This document shows, piece after piece, positions 6,610 to 7,842 of a DNA stretch of 7,842 nt. The notes under the pieces were generated by a model, which was not told where the DNA came from, made no database searches, and worked only from the letters and a program-made list of their open reading frames with translations. A program made the translations under genes and the position numbers. Source of the stretch: Chromatiales bacterium. GTDB lineage: Bacteria > Pseudomonadota > Gammaproteobacteria > UBA6429 > Thiohalophilaceae. Location of the stretch: contig JALXDW010000087.1 in NCBI GenBank assembly GCA_027070385.1, positions 407 to 8,248 of the forward strand, read 5' to 3'. Every line of letters begins with the position of its first letter. Position 1 is the first letter of the stretch.

Positions 6610-7317
6610 TTATATGGTACGCCTTACCACTATCAGCCCTGCTAAACCTGCTATCAGTAAAAATAGACTGCCGGTTTCTGGAACACTTTGCCATGTCGTA
6701 TCATGACTTCCCGGATTAATATCCCAGGTGGACACCCATTTGCCACTTTTACCTTTTTCTGCAGTAACAAACGCGACCAAATCAAAATGTACCCAGTCCA
6801 GTGCTAAAGCGGAATAATCAAAAGCAAACATTTTAATATCACCAACACCCGCTGACGCTGCACACTCTGTTGTTCCCAGAGGAACATCAGGGTAACTGGC
6901 ATTACAATCTTTTGTGCTACTGCCCGCTGTATAGGTAAAGTCACCCACGTTATAAGCAAAGGTATCAATTTCTGACGCCCCAAGCCCATAGGGAGAATGA
7001 TTATTAAAACTGGCACCAATAGATGCTTCAAAGGCATCGGAATCATCATATTTTGTAGTGCCGGAAAAGGGGTTACCCGATGTTGCGGAGGTAGTCAAAA
7101 CCAAAAAAGCATTTTCAATGGTCATTGTATCGCTGCCAAAGGTAGCGATTAATTCCAGTTCACCGCTTGGTGTCGATAAAAACCATGTGTCTTCATCGGC
7201 AGAAAGGTTTCCGGTCATGCTATCAACGCCATGTACTTGCAAAGTAGGGGTCGCAAAAGCATTGAGCGACACAGCGAATAACAGGATTATTGCCGGAATA
7301 AACCGGTGTAATTTCAT
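6610..7317 (-). CDS. PEP-CTERM sorting-domain exported protein, choice-of-anchor N-like
   Basis: Predicted exported surface or extracellular protein of 235 residues; its role is unknown. Residues 1-22 are a signal peptide (MKLHR, hydrophobic core, cleavage likely after AFA). The mature part is rich in Ser, Thr, Asp and aromatic residues, with two cysteines (138, 152) that could pair. The C-terminus is VPETGSLFLLIAGLAGLIVVRRTI in form: a short motif (212-216), a hydrophobic helix and a double Arg (232-233). This is the tripartite exosortase (PEP-CTERM) signal, with Thr in place of the second Pro. The start TPTLQ, a WVHFDL segment (175-180) and NPGSHDTTW near the end resemble choice-of-anchor N proteins, an uncertain recognition from memory. 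No exosortase is in the window. GGA lies eight bases before the ATG. It forms its own transcription unit, between a promoter and a terminator. Confidence 0.85.
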   Translation of the reverse strand: MKLHRFIPAIILLFAVSLNAFATPTLQVHGVDSMTGNLSADEDTWFLSTPSGELELIATFGSDTMTIENAFLVLTTSATSGNPFSGTTKYDDSDAFEASIGASFNNHSPYGLGASEIDTFAYNVGDFTYTAGSSTKDCNASYPDVPLGTTECAASAGVGDIKMFAFDYSALALDWVHFDLVAFVTAEKGKSGKWVSTWDINPGSHDTTWQSVPETGSLFLLIAGLAGLIVVRRTI

Positions 7318-7356
7318 TTTACATTTCCATGATAAGTTGAATGTTCTGTAACTTGA

Positions 7357-7385
7357 ATTTTAGCATAAAAGACAGTCTATGTAAG
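7357..7385 (-). promoter_or_regulatory. Candidate promoter of the PEP-CTERM gene
   Basis: On the minus strand CTTACA (7380-7385, 4/6 to the -35 consensus) is separated by 17 bases from TAAAAT (7357-7362, 5/6 to the -10), which is preceded by TGC, an extended -10. Transcription would start near 7350, leaving about 33 bases before the ATG with its GGA site. No sigma-54 type -24/-12 element was seen upstream, although such elements are known for some PEP-CTERM genes. Confidence 0.5.
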
Positions 7386-7424
7386 CATTTAAGCCAGAAA
7401 AATCAATAACTTATAGCAGCACAA

Positions 7425-7460
7425 GGTTAACCCGTTCGGGTTAGCCTGAAACCCTGTTTT
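7425..7460. repeat. Dyad with two competing stems upstream of the PEP-CTERM promoter
   Basis: GGTTAACCCG (7425-7434) and CGGGTTAGCC (7437-7446) form a near-perfect inverted repeat with one mismatch (a G-T pair). The right arm GGGTT (7438-7442) can instead pair with AACCC (7450-7454), which is followed by TGTTTT, giving a terminator-like form for rightward transcription. It lies about 75-110 bases upstream of the proposed transcription start, so it could be an operator or a relic of a rightward transcript's end. Confidence 0.4.
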
Positions 7461-7842
7461 CAAATACTGTAGCCGAGGCAATCAACTTAAACTTAATCTG
7501 CAGCACCTTTATCAGTGGCTGTTGTTCAGGCTGATATCAATCGCACAAGCCATTATTAATTTACCGTTTTATTTTTTGCGTCACAAGTATTGTGCAAGCT
7601 TTACTTTAAAAGCACATTTTCCGGGTTGCCTTGATATCACTACCACTCAAGAAAAATAAGAGAATAGCGGTAGAGGGCTGTTTGCTCAAAGTGAGTTTTA
7701 TCAAGCTGGAATTTTTTAAGAATAACGACTGAATAAAAACACCATGGATATACAACCGGCTTGTTAACAGCCCGGCCAAAATCATGTTCTAAACACCGGT
7801 TCTAATCTTATCCTTAACATAAATACATGTTGCTCAATGATA

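Larger units (their letters stand above)
7318..7842. other. Non-coding stretch of 525 bases at the right edge
   Basis: No open frame with family similarity, tRNA or rRNA was recognised. Apart from the promoter and dyad listed separately, it holds CACAA-GTA-TTGTG (7582-7594) and two copies of the palindrome TGATATCA exactly 100 bases apart (7532-7539, 7632-7639). The upstream neighbour of the PEP-CTERM gene lies beyond the window. Confidence 0.6.

Overview
The window looks like a chromosomal housekeeping region of a moderately AT-rich gammaproteobacterium. The order pcnB-folK followed by panB-panC-panD is typical of that class. A PEP-CTERM exported protein beside it, plus the type of phosphoenolpyruvate carboxylase seen here, would suit an environmental lineage such as the methanotrophic Methylococcales. 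That placement is an inference from gene content only.

Layout from left to right. The left edge cuts into ppc on the + strand; only its C-terminal 421 codons are present. A convergent intergenic stretch of 268 bases follows. Everything after it is read leftwards (- strand). In transcription order from the right these genes are: a PEP-CTERM protein (6610-7317), a strong hairpin terminator (6559-6586), pcnB (5181-6506), folK (4637-5158), a deoxynucleoside kinase (3990-4640), a 215-base gap with a candidate promoter and leader, panB (2944-3774), panC (2032-2868), a 115-base gap with a candidate promoter, and panD (1536-1916). The last 525 bases (7318-7842) hold no recognisable gene.

How the genes fit together. 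PanB makes ketopantoate, PanD makes beta-alanine, and PanC joins beta-alanine to pantoate, giving pantothenate, the precursor of coenzyme A. The ketopantoate reductase (PanE or IlvC) is not here. FolK acts in folate synthesis, and PanB uses a folate cofactor (methylenetetrahydrofolate), which is a plausible metabolic link. The deoxynucleoside kinase salvages deoxynucleosides and is translationally coupled to folK by an ATGA overlap. PcnB polyadenylates RNA.

The most notable observation concerns pcnB. The conserved N-terminal sequence extends 45 codons upstream of the first usable GTG, and that extension contains no ATG, GTG or TTG. A Shine-Dalgarno-like AAAAGG sits 9 bases before an ATT codon. 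This matches the AUU start reported for Escherichia coli pcnB, so the rare start may be conserved and functional. I found no clear sign of a novel multi-gene system; the window is mostly ordinary core metabolism with some interesting translation and leader features.
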